A stretch of DNA of 31,448 bases. Source: Melampsora larici-populina 98AG31. Its lineage: Eukaryota > Basidiomycota > Pucciniomycetes > Pucciniales > Melampsoraceae. The position numbers were made by a program, and so were the translations under genes. Below the pieces are notes generated by a model, which was not told where the DNA came from, searched no databases, and worked only from the letters and a program-made list of their open reading frames with translations. The DNA lies in contig NW_006768791.1 of NCBI RefSeq assembly GCF_000204055.1, forward strand, positions 955,840 through 987,287, in the 5' to 3' direction. This document shows, piece after piece, positions 9,539 through 18,228 of this stretch. How positions within the stretch are numbered: the first letter of the stretch is position 1; each line of letters begins with the position of its first letter.

Positions 9539-10929
9539 TCAAACCATGTACCATCCATGGGCCATTGCCTCCATTTTGGGATTACTATAATTTTTCAAAT
9601 CCATTTTCCAAATCACTTTCAAGTTCCTCAATAAAGTTCTGTTGACAGGGGGTTCGGATGTTGCGTCAGGACCTGATTGTAATTCAATGTGATCATAGTG
9701 AACGGTACTTACAATAACATCATTATGTGATAACTCTGGCCTAAAATGGCAATTAACTTTGTGACTGTTGAACAACGCTACCAGCTCCGGGTCTTGTGTA
9801 GATCGGCCGTCCCAAGTAATGAATACAACATGTTTGAGACTGGCGCATCCCTCATCATTGAGCGTTCATCTGTCAAGGCTTTCTTCCAATAAGTTCTGGT
9901 ATTGAAATAACTGGTGATGATGACCTCGACTTTTGAAAAGATGGGAAAACGGAGGAAAACTGGCTGATGGTTTGAAGGATCGAAGTACAGAGAACGTATA
10001 ACTCTGAGATTTGGCAGTGTAAACATACAAACATAATCTTGGATAGAGGTAGGAATAGTATGGACAAAGAGGCCCTGCAAAGTGTCCACCAACTCCAGTA
10101 TTGTTGTTGCTGTATGCTCAGCCAGGCTTGATGATGAATACTCTAACAACTTGATACCATGGCCTACTGTTTGACAGAAGTGGTCGATAGCATTGACGTT
10201 CTGGCAATGAGTTGCCACCCATAAATGATTTAAATTGGGCATTGAACCAGGTTCTAGGTTCAAAGACTTGAGAGTAGCAAAGTTCAATGTCAGAGACTCT
10301 AATGAGGGTAAGTTACACAACACAGACGTTACAGAGTCGGAGTCATTCATGATGTTGTGGTGTTGATTTCCCTGAATATTCAATATCTTCAATCTGTTCA
10401 TATTTGTAAATGCAGCTAACATATCACCAGAAAACCCAACCAAGTAAGTGAAGTTTATTTTCAATTCTTTCAAGTTAGATCCGCATATAGTAAGTAGGTC
10501 AGCCGTGTCTTGCATCAAAATCGATTTCAATTCGTTGTGTTGATGATTAAATTCAAGCTGTGCGCCGTTTCCGTTTAGATAGTCATCATATAAGTTCCCA
10601 AAAACTTCAGCAGGAAAAAATATGAGTCAATCCAAGCACAGTCGATGTAAGTGAAACACAGGTGATATTGCAATAGAGTTGAATCCAATCAGGAAGGTAG
10701 AGATTGTGGTGGGATTCAATCTCAAAGAGCCATAAACAAAAGACGGAATTGTGATTGACCAAGACCATCCGAGCAGACGTAAACCTAGCAATCGCTGGAT
10801 CGATTTTCTATGTGGGAAAGGAGTGTCCGCACTGTTTGTTGTATCACCAGGAGTACATAGCATAGTTTCATGATAGAAGCCTATGATACGCTCTACAACC
10901 TCGATTGGAAGGGGTGGGGATGAAGGCAT
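9539..10929 (-). pseudogene. F-box/LRR protein gene, broken by one stop and one frameshift
   Basis: The ATG at 10929 starts M-P-S-S-P-P-L-P-I-E-V-V-E-R-I-I-G-F, a good F-box head. The same frame continues to 9778 except for a single TGA (10627-10629); the frame after it reads L-I-F-F-P-A-E-V-F-G-N-L without a gap. Leucine-rich repeats follow: L-K-E-L-K-I-N-F, L-K-I-L-N-I-Q-G-N, L-P-S-L-E-S-L-T-L-N-F, M-P-N-L-N-H-L-W-V. Near 9860-9895 the frame shifts, and the C-terminus continues as S-L-K-H-V-V-F-I-T-W-D-G-R-S into the frame ending at 9539. Intact, it would be about 460 residues. F-box proteins recruit substrates to SCF ubiquitin ligases. It lies between Helitron helicase and Helitron 3' end, so it may be captured. 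Confidence 0.7.
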
Positions 10930-10977
10930 GGTTCGTTGATGGAAGGTATACAGAGATCAGTCAATCATGATAAGACC

Positions 10978-10985
10978 TTTTTATA
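10978..10985 (-). promoter_or_regulatory. TATA box of the F-box gene
   Basis: TATAAAAA on the minus strand, about 50 bp before the ATG at 10929. Spacing suits a short 5' leader; no other promoter evidence. Confidence 0.35.
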
Positions 10986-11127
10986 GGCATATCGTGATAC
11001 TCTTCACCACTTCCCACGGGCATGGGGTGGAGGAAACACATGATTTGGTTCACAAATCTTAGCTCTCAATTCTCAACAAATCATATGTTGCCGTTCACTG
11101 GGGAGATATATCCAGCGTTTGGCAAAC

Positions 11128-11385
11128 TTAGCAAGAGCTTGAAACTCTACACATAACTGGTGTAGCAGCCGGGAGATGACATGGACTCAATATCTTTGTA
11201 GGTACATGTTCATCTGCTGATGCGTCAGGTACTTGTGTTTGATAGAGTGTTCTAATCACTATATCACGCTTAAGTAATGGCAAGCTGAGTATGCCGACTG
11301 AATCAATGCTTGTGTGCAACACTTGACCGAGCAACTTTTTGGGCTGTTTACCTGTATGATGAGGTAAATTGATATAAGATAGCAA
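11128..11385 (-). CDS. Short unrecognised frame after the helicase
   Basis: The open frame reads G-K-Q-P-K-K-L-L-G-Q-V-L-H-T-S-I-D-S-V-G and ends C-R-V-S-S-S-C. A CAG/GTAAAC site lies near its start. It could be a decayed exon of a Helitron-carried gene or chance. No domain is recognised. Confidence 0.2.
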   Translation of the reverse strand: MLSYINLPHHTGKQPKKLLGQVLHTSIDSVGILSLPLLKRDIVIRTLYQTQVPDASADEHVPTKILSPCHLPAATPVMCRVSSSC

Positions 11386-11486
11386 GCCATTAATTTAGAG
11401 CAGAATGAAATAAGCTTGGATGACATACAAACATGAAGTTCGGCACTTGATTTGAGAATTGTAATACAAACATACAACACGCTGTA

Positions 11487-12285
11487 TCAATCATGGAGGA
11501 TGGGATGAAATACGATATTTTTGGTCTTGGCTTCGCCCACCTCTGATGTTATACATACCTGGACGTTTGCAGCACTTGTACAACGTGATAGGGCAACATA
11601 CAATTGGCCATGAGAAAATACAGGACTGGGTAGCAAGACAGTCACCCTCTCCAAACTCTGGCCTTGCAACTTGTTTATAGTCATACAAAAAGTGGGCATC
11701 ACAGGAAACTGATACCGGAAGAATGGGATGGGACAGTCCTGATTCCCATCGTGGTGCAGCTTGATCTTGGGAAGGCTGACAATCGTTCCCTTCATTTCGC
11801 CTGTGAGGATCCGGCATTGGAGTGTGTTTCGACCGCAATGAGTTATGAGCAGGCAGGCTCCGGTGCAGAGCCCATCACCAAGGTTTAAGTTGTGAATAAG
11901 CATGACAGGCGCGCCTACCTTGATTTTGAGCACATGGGTAGGGAAGCCAGGGAAGTTGAACAAGTTTAAAATGGTTGGTGTGACTTGATCTATAAAGGCT
12001 TTGTCCATCATGTTGATGGAAGTCGAAGTGTGATATTGACCGGGCAGTGAATCCATGACATTATCGTTAACCATTTGAACAGTGGCGTTTAAAGGTGTTA
12101 TCACACACCTGCTGGAGTAAAGGTTGGTCAAGTTCTCCCAATCTCGGTAAGTAATTAAATCAGATGCCCCCCCATACTCGTTGTTCATCATGTTGAGGGG
12201 GCAAATGCAAGGTGGAGGCACAACAGCAACATTGCAATGTGAGATTGTGGTGATCGCAGTGTGCTCCCACCTTACATACTTTACA
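11487..12285 (-). pseudogene. Helitron PIF1-like helicase, C-terminal fragment
   Basis: The last ~265 residues of a RepHel-type helicase. Visible motifs: S-R-C-V-I-T-P-L-N-A-T-V near residue 55; G-A-P-V-M-L-I-H-N-L-N-L-G-D-G-L-C near 140; motif V-like T-I-N-K-L-Q-G-Q-S-L; and motif VI-like H-G-Q-L-Y-V-A-L-S-R-C-T-S near the end. In intact elements this part, with the Rep nuclease, unwinds DNA for rolling-circle transposition. Walker A and B and Rep are missing. Upstream on the minus strand the frame runs into a decayed pentamer array, so the fragment is truncated there. Confidence 0.85.
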
Positions 12286-12329
12286 TACAACACATACAAT
12301 ACAATACAATACAATACAATACAATACAA
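12286..12329 (-). repeat. (GTATT)n array, short segment 3' of a Helitron
   Basis: On the minus strand TTGTATTGTATTG follows directly after the Helitron end CTAG and continues for seven units before decaying to GTATGTGTTG. It appears to be one half of a microsatellite split by the 12330-16577 element; the other half starts at 16578. Confidence 0.9.
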
Positions 12330-12341
12330 CTAGCCCAATCA

Positions 12342-12355
12342 GCGGCGGGCGCCGC
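12342..12355 (-). repeat. Helitron 3' hairpin
   Basis: GCGGCG, two bases, CGCCGC: a perfect 6-bp stem with a 2-base loop, 8 bases from the terminal CTAG. Hairpins of this kind act as the rolling-circle stop signal in Helitrons. Confidence 0.75.
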
Positions 12356-12587
12356 ACAGCTCTTGCTCTTCCACTTAAACACTTCCTGATCTTCAGTACA
12401 TTATAAAAAACCATACAGGTGCCATACATGGTCAGCTTGCATGATTGATCTTTCCTCCCTTAAAGCAGTAGCCGTGTGATTACCTTGCATATGTTTACTT
12501 TGTCTCCAACATGGACTCTAAATTTATAAATTTTTGTCTCATGGACTCCCATTTACAGGAATATTTGTACCAACTCAAACCCACTCA

Positions 12588-13210
12588 CACTGCAGACATT
12601 ATTCGGGTTCCCCAAGTGGGCAGGGAAAAATGATTGGGAGTATGATTTGTCATAAAATGGTCTATCACTCCACACCTGAGCCATAACACCCACACTACAT
12701 ATGTGTAGCAGGCTCAGTGAATATGTGGTTATCATGTACATACAGTTCTGCTCAGTTATCTGCTCATCAGGACAAGTTATTCATATGTAATACATGCTGT
12801 AACTTCTTTCAGATTGAAAAAAGCTTCCAAAAGATTGACTACATACACTGACTCAATGTTTTGGTGTGATCTCATCAACTCAACTGCATGTAACACACTT
12901 TCTGTTACTAAGACATAGCTTCAACAATATTGCCTGAGCAGCTACAGAATTATATGTAGTGAATTTTTGGGAAAAAAATTTCAAAGTCAAAAAAGTTACA
13001 TGTGGTATAACATGTGATTTATTTATTCTGATGGGCAAAAAACTGAGCAGACCTGTATGTACATGATAGACAACTATTGACTTAGCTTGCTGCACATATG
13101 TAGTGTGGGTGAAATGGCCCAGGTGTGCAGTATTAGATTCTTTTATGAAAAACTGTACTATTAATCATTTTCCTCTGCCAAATTGGGGAAGTTGAATGAT
13201 GTTTACAGTG
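12588..13210 (-). mobile_element. CACTG-type MITE, copy A (623 bp)
   Basis: Both ends read CACTG inward (CACTGTAAACATC and CACTGCAGACATT), with imperfect inverted repeats over 200 bp on each side, so nearly the whole element can fold on itself. The direct repeat TCA flanks it (12585-12587 and 13211-13213). CACTA/G ends with a 3-bp TSD are the mark of the CACTA (EnSpm) superfamily. Frames inside (for example 12880-13095) are repeated with the element and are not genes. It sits inside the 12330-16577 Helitron. Confidence 0.85.
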
Positions 13211-14399
13211 TCAGTGACACTGTGTTCTCAAAAATCATGTGACACTTTCACATTGTGAAACCCAACCCCTGTGTTGTTTGCACTGGAGGCCAACACAAGC
13301 AAACTAAATTGATAGTAAATGCAACAAAACAGGTCTTGATTTTTCTATCTGATGTGACTATGATTGCTCTTGTGTTTTACAACTCATGTACATGCAAACA
13401 TCATCATCTCCTACAAAGAATGAATTAACCTGAAACCATTTCAGCTGTATTGATTATCAGATTTGGTTATTATATCCTGCAGGAGGTCAATTCAGATTGT
13501 TGGAGATGATTTGTTGGTCTGAGAAAACCGTGAGGTTGCTTACCAAAGATTCCTAATATCCACATTGACATCTGCAATGAGACTTTATTCCGCAAGCTCC
13601 AAAATTCCTGACTAAGACTGGATCTTCTACTTGAACATTGTGCGCGAGGAAGACAATGTGTCCAACCAACAGGTGTTGCTAAAGCAGGTCCACTCAGACC
13701 TCTCAGCATCTGGTGTCACTGATTAGCCTGTGATCAGAATCTCCATGTTTTGGAAGGTCTTCAATCACAGCTAGTTGAGGTCTTTGCATGGACCATTTGA
13801 CCTGAGAGCTCAAATAACCCAAAGTTGTGGGAAGTTCCTATTGGAAATGTTGATCAGAACAGCATCAGGAACTAACTGCACAAACAAAATCTCAAGTGAA
13901 TTTAGAATGGCCAAGCCCATTGAGCCTGTTTGTTGATGATCATTGTGCAGCACATACTCAAGACTTTTGATCCCTTTCCACTGATTCTGGAAAATGTTCA
14001 AATTGGTGTTGTAACTACACATTGCACATTACAGACAAATGTGTAAGGAGAGGGAGTAATCCCAGATTTTGATCCAACCAACATAAGAAACCAGGATAGA
14101 TAATGATCAAGACTTGGTTGTAGAATCAAGCAAATTCTTCAACAACTCCAGTTTGTTTATACCACTACTTCCAGGTCTTCCAATGACACTTAATACTTTG
14201 GGATAATTCTCAAGCCAGTCCCCGGATCCATACTTCAATCAAATTGATAGTTAAACTTGAAATGATCTTTGATACCATTCTACCAGCACAATCTAGTAAA
14301 AGTTTCCCTCCAAATTCATATTTCTCAATCAAATTTAGTAAGATTTACCAGTCAATCTACAAACTTCTTGACTTTCAGATTTACTTAATTCTCCCAATA
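13211..14399. other. Helitron interior, no firm gene
   Basis: On the minus strand near 13540-13730 the residues G-H-I-V-F-L-A-H-N-V-Q-V-E-D and C-G-I-K-S-H-C-R-C look protein-like across a frame change, perhaps a transposon-protein remnant, but too little is left to name it. 13810-14022 has a short open frame without a domain. The rest is AT-rich. Confidence 0.3.
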
Positions 14400-15620
14400 A
14401 TTTCATAGAGACATGATTTTTAAATATCGAATTAGAGATCCATTGATATACTTCTTCATCTTCTATTACAATTAATCCATGTTCATCAATTTCATCATTT
14501 TTGTTTTGTTTAGGTTGGTTCTATTGAGTTGCTGATTTGTGTAATCTTTCAGTGACTTGATCTTCTTCTGATTGAATTTCTTTAAAAGATGACAATTTTT
14601 TTAAAATTGTTGCAATTCCATAAGCAATTAAAGTATCCATTCACATTGACCATCTTGATTTTGATTTGTAGCTTTTTGAGAAATCGCTTCATGAATCTTC
14701 TTGAACATACAATCTTGATTTGAAGTTGAACGTTTTCTAAAAAATCCTTTTTCACTAACTATGTAAAGCTGATCCTTCAACAATAAACCCTAAATCATCA
14801 ATTTGAATTGAATCCATCAATTAAAGTCCTAATTAATTTTCCAATTGTAGGAAGATCTTCATCATTTAAAGGTCCTTCATTAACTTTTTCAGTAGCAGCG
14901 ATTTGTAATTTAATTGAAGCTAAAGAAGCCGCAAACCTAATCAGATGAAATACATAATACTTGATTTTTGAAAGAGCTAGAGATGTAGGATATTGATGAT
15001 CATTTGACCATTCAATGCGGATCAATTCTCTAATCAATTTATGATTAGTAGCTAAAGCCAAAAACCCAGAGATTTCAAAATCAATATTAAATTCAGTTGA
15101 TTTTGAAAGGTTTGATTTCGATTTTGACTTTGAAGAAGAAATGTTAAATAAATCGATTAAATGATCTAATCGATTGATCACATGATTTTTAGAAGCCAAT
15201 TTGAGTCCTAAATTAGGAGAGATTTGAATTGAACTTGAACAACTTGAAGCAATACAACAATCTGAAAGATTAACAGAATCTAATAAATTTGAAATTGAAT
15301 TTGATACAATAGTGGTAGATTGATCGGATGGGTTTAAGAGTAAGATTGCTAATGCATCGTTTGATTTGAATTTGATCGAGGTGTGGGATGAAGCTAATGA
15401 TACAATCAGATTATGTATGATTCCTTTTGAATACTTTGAAGGATTGTCTATGATAGATTGGATTCTTTTGTGCTTGGATCGTTTGTAGAAACCCAGAAGA
15501 GGAATTCAGTAAGCTTAATTGAAAATCTTTCAAGAATTCCTATTGATCAGTTTGACTTACTTTTAATTAAGAAGATCTTTCTGAAGATAAGTTGGAATGG
15601 GAAGTGATTTCAATTTTGAG
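14400..15620 (-). pseudogene. ARM-like gene, possibly UNC-45/Cro1/She4 chaperone, broken
   Basis: The minus-strand frame is open for 223 codons from about 15469 to the stop at 14798 (K-R-I-Q-S-I-I-D-N-P ... I-S-G-F-L-A-L-A-T-N-H-K-L-I-R), strong evidence of former coding in AT-rich DNA. It is helical and leucine-rich, like armadillo repeats. A frameshift near 14800 continues as I-D-D-L-G-F-I-V-E-G-S-A-L-H with stops. Farther on, Y-G-I-A-T-I-L-K-K-L-S-S-F then E-E-D resembles the UNC-45 family motif Y-G-x-x-x-I-x-x-N-L-T followed by S-E-E. UNC-45/She4 proteins fold myosin heads. A GTAAGT intron start lies near 15555. A diverged copy lies at 25975-26575. The family call is tentative; coding origin is well supported. 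Confidence 0.45.
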
Positions 15621-16577
15621 AAATCAGTGAAATCCATCAACATCAGCCTTCAGTGATTTGAAGTGAACTCGAGCTCGAATAAAACCGAGGTTGTAGGCTT
15701 GGCAATCCACTCGCAATCCGATCAAAACAATCTTCCATTCTTCTAACCAACCCGCTCCGGCATTTTCTGACAATGGAGACTCTAGTAGACCATTCATTAC
15801 CATCATCATACATTCTCCTACTCAAAGCCCGAGCCGAGCTGCTGTATTTGACTAACGTTCTTTGTTTGTACCGAATTCACATGTTTCCTTTGGAGCACGT
15901 TTGGTAGGTGCAAATTGAGCTAATGAGGAACGTAATTGACGGGAGGCGGTGGTGGAGATGTACAGATAGTAGCGGAAGATAACAAAGTGCTGATCAAGAG
16001 GAAAAAAAAGAGGACAATTAGACCCAGGTTGTGTTGCTTGCGTGGTTTGTTGCGTTTGAAGTAAGATCAAGAACCAAGGCTGTAATGAAGTATAAAACTG
16101 GATTCAGCAACCTTCATCAAATCATTGATTAAAACAAAAGTATTCCATAATGACTCAGGATTCAGAGCCCAAACCTAGAAGTTCAGATAAAAAATCGAAC
16201 TGCCAAAAAGTCTGAATTGATTGAAATTACCTTGCTATACGGTCCCAATTCAAAGGGAAGAAGCTTTGAATATTTGACTTTGTTATACTTTGAGGCCGAC
16301 TTGATTTGGTGATTCAAATGAGATGAAAGAAAGCTGGGATTGACAGATGGGGGAAGACATATATGTAGATAGTCTGATTGCTTTGAATGAAGTGGTAGCA
16401 GTGTTGGGTAGTGTCGCCGTTGAAGAGGTTGATCAACCAAGTATTGACATATGGATGATGGGAACACGTGAGAATGAGATTAAATGGTTAGGACACGTAA
16501 ACCTTCAATTTTGGAGTCCTAATTGGGAGTTTTGTTGAGTTTTGCCGGTGAACACGGTTTGCCTTTAACTTATATGA
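15621..16577 (-). other. Helitron 5' part: broken frames, no firm gene
   Basis: Overlapping minus frames at 15624-15825 (M-E-D-C-F-D-R-I-A-S-G and D-C-Q-A-Y-N-L-G-F-I-R-A-R) could be a frameshifted TPR-like N-terminus of the gene downstream. 16183-16467 has an open frame ending at a possible donor, Lys/GTAATT. A plus-strand TATAAAA near 16092 precedes an ATG at 16149 that opens only 21 codons. None is strong. Confidence 0.25.
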
Positions 16578-16836
16578 TACAATACAATACAATACAATAC
16601 AATACAATACAATACAATACAATACAATACAATACAATACAATACAATACAATACAATACAATACAATACAATACAATACAATACAATACAATACAATAC
16701 AATACAATACAATACAATACAATACAATACAATACAATACAATACAATACAATACAATACAATACAATACAAGACAAGACAAGACAATACAAGACATACA
16801 ATACAATACAATACAATACAATACAAGACATACACT
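16578..16836 (-). repeat. (GTATT)n array, long segment 5' of a Helitron
   Basis: About 45 almost pure AATAC units on the plus strand (GTATT on minus), then AAGAC variants (16770-16800) and a final short run to 16836. It ends exactly at the 5' TC of the 12330-16577 Helitron. Frames through it spell C-I-V-L-Y repeats and are not genes. Confidence 0.95.
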
Positions 16837-17500
16837 CCATACCACCCACTTTGGTAGAAATGGTGCATTATTGATCCAATGCAATTTTTACATCGCAGTG
16901 AGAAATTACCTCATCATGTGTGTATGTTTAAAAAACCACAACACTTCACTTTTTGGGAACATTTGGTAAACCGGTACAACTTGAGCTTTGATCACAATTC
17001 AGTGCTGATGATCTCCAGAACACCTTTTGCCATCTGTTGAACAAGGTCATTGATTCCGATGATGGTTGAGCCGGTCTGATGGTTTGATTCTCACTCAAAC
17101 TCTCCCCTCAATGCCACAACATCATTCACTTCTTGACCTACACCCTCAAACACAATTTGAATCATTTCTCAATAACTTAATAGCTTTTTTGTATCAACTA
17201 TTATTGGAAACACTAAAATGATTGGATTCTAGTCGAGATGAAAGAAATGATTTGTAATTTACAGGAAAGCAGACCAGTTGAAATTGATTAAGAGATGTTG
17301 ATATCAAGTTTGAATGCAAATGATGATCATTGAGATTGACTGAAGGAAGACCATATCAAGATTGAAAAAGTGTTGTCACCAAAATGAGAATATGGTGGTT
17401 CTACGCAGTTTCAGTTGTTTTTACAAGAAACTTGCTTGAATTTTGAAAAGTACACAAAAAACAAACAAACTTGAAACCCCCTATTGTTTGTACGTTGTAT
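16837..17500. other. No recognisable feature
   Basis: AT-rich sequence with short frames only. No repeat boundary was found. Confidence 0.5.
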
Positions 17501-17745
17501 ATGTATCAACACCCCCGCGCTCCGCCCGAAATAGCGGGAGCGGAGCGCACGCCCCGCCCTCACTATGTAATAAGACTTATAGCGCGGGTTGCGCTTAGCT
17601 ATAACTATCCCCCAATCCAATCAGATATAGCGGTTTACATATCCGCACTTCATAGCGGTATTCCGCTCAGCTATGGGGTGCCATAGCGCCCTTGAGCGCC
17701 ATAGCGCCTCAGAGTGCCCCATTTTGCACATACCTAAAGCCATAT
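17501..17745 (+). repeat. GC-rich patch with ATAGCG repeats, likely a mobile-element remnant
   Basis: Base composition jumps to GC-rich compared with both sides. ATAGCG occurs six times (near 17531, 17578, 17625, 17653, 17684 and 17701), always on the same strand, often followed by GG or CC. It starts with a strong hairpin. Repeated short motifs near a terminus suggest a transposon end, but no TSD or partner end was found. Confidence 0.45.
17517..17548 (+). repeat. Strong GC hairpin
   Basis: GCGCTCCG pairs with CGGAGCGC (8 bp) and CCCG with CGGG inside it, with a 2-base AG bulge and a 6-base AAATAG loop. Confidence 0.75.
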
Positions 17746-18026
17746 GGGCAGTAATTCCGGTCGGACCACCTATCTCAGTTCATCATCCACCTCTCAGCAT
17801 CCAATCCCTCACCTTCACACCTTCAAATTCAAACAGCCATGCTTCTACCAGGAGTCTGAGTGTAGTGATTCCAGCTGGAGCACCACCCGGACCACCTATT
17901 GCAGTTCATCATCCACCTCTCAGCATCCAAACCCTCACGTCCACACCTTCAATATCAAACCGCCATGCTTCTTTATTCCAGTCCTGCCAAGATGGATCCT
18001 TTGGTTACTATAATAAAAGGAGTTGA
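17673..18026 (+). CDS. Proline-rich repeat ORF, uncharacterised
   Basis: A 117-residue frame whose middle is a tandem duplication at DNA level (17751-17846 and 17865-17972). Both copies keep one reading frame and read G-P-P-I-x-V-H-H-P-P-L-S-I-Q, then L-T-x-T-P-S and S-N-x-H-A-S; a 12-bp insertion in copy two keeps the frame. This suggests selection on protein, but the upstream part of the frame is in the GC-rich patch, so the start is doubtful. The frame stops (TGA) three bases before a good donor, GTGAGT, at 18029, so it could instead be leader sequence of the gene starting at 18164. Function unknown. Confidence 0.3.
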   Translation: MGCHSALERHSASECPILHIPKAIWAVIPVGPPISVHHPPLSIQSLTFTPSNSNSHASTRSLSVVIPAGAPPGPPIAVHHPPLSIQTLTSTPSISNRHASLFQSCQDGSFGYYNKRS

Positions 18027-18028
18027 AC

Positions 18029-18156
18029 GTGAGTCATTTTTTTACTTTCTGTCCAGAATCCTTTATCTCAATTTTCCAATTTCTTTGCTCTTGCTAACAT
18101 CCGCTTTCAACAATAAAACCCCTTCTGTTTCATCGATTCTACTTAGATCATTACAG
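18029..18156 (+). other. Probable 5'-leader intron of the split gene
   Basis: Donor GTGAGT, pyrimidine-rich 3' half and acceptor TTACAG, 128 bp. The ATG of the downstream gene comes 8 bases after the acceptor. Confidence 0.45.
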
Positions 18157-18228
18157 TTTCATCATGTCTCCACCTGCTTCCGATACTCAAAACTACACTC
18201 AAACTACCCTCCAAGTTGGAGGTAGTTC

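Larger units (their letters stand above)
9149..12329 (-). mobile_element. Helitron remnant: helicase fragment, F-box gene, 3' end
   Basis: On the minus strand a Helitron helicase C-terminus (12329-11487), a broken F-box/LRR gene (10929-9539) and a decayed 3' terminus (9149) follow in one orientation. The helicase N-terminus and the Rep domain are missing. That all three belong to one element is inference from order and strand; the 5' end was not found. Confidence 0.4.
12330..16577 (-). mobile_element. Helitron (4248 bp) with both ends, inserted in a microsatellite
   Basis: On the minus strand the 5' end reads TCATATAAGTTAAAGG (starting at 16577). The 3' end is a perfect hairpin, GCGGCG-GG or CC-CGCCGC (12342-12355), an 8-base spacer and CTAG (12333-12330). 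The base before the 5' end is A and the base after the 3' end is T, the Helitron target. Joining the flanks gives ...ATTGTA + TTGTATTG..., an uninterrupted (GTATT)n array in phase, so the empty site can be read directly. No Rep or helicase is inside, so it is non-autonomous. It contains a CACTG MITE and a broken ARM/UNC-45-like gene, as in gene-capturing Helitrons. Confidence 0.8.

Noticed and set aside
10627..10629. In-frame TGA of the F-box gene as selenocysteine or readthrough
   Set aside because: Fungi generally lack selenocysteine insertion, and the gene also has a frameshift, so decay is simpler.
12880..13095. 71-residue frame starting M-Q-Q-A-K-S, found three times
   Set aside because: It is a fixed part of the CACTG MITE, copied with it, and shows no domain; the conservation reflects recent transposition.
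13201..13220. Palindrome ACAGTGTCA-G-TGACACTGT at the MITE edge
   Set aside because: Made by the MITE end plus its TSD and the flank; likely coincidence rather than a separate element.
16149..16214. ATG after a TATAAAA near 16092 as the start of a plus-strand gene
   Set aside because: Only 21 codons before a stop and no donor site to continue it.
17517..17548. GC hairpin as a fourth Helitron 3' end
   Set aside because: No CTRR end lies within about 12 bases on either strand and the stem sequence is unrelated to the other three.
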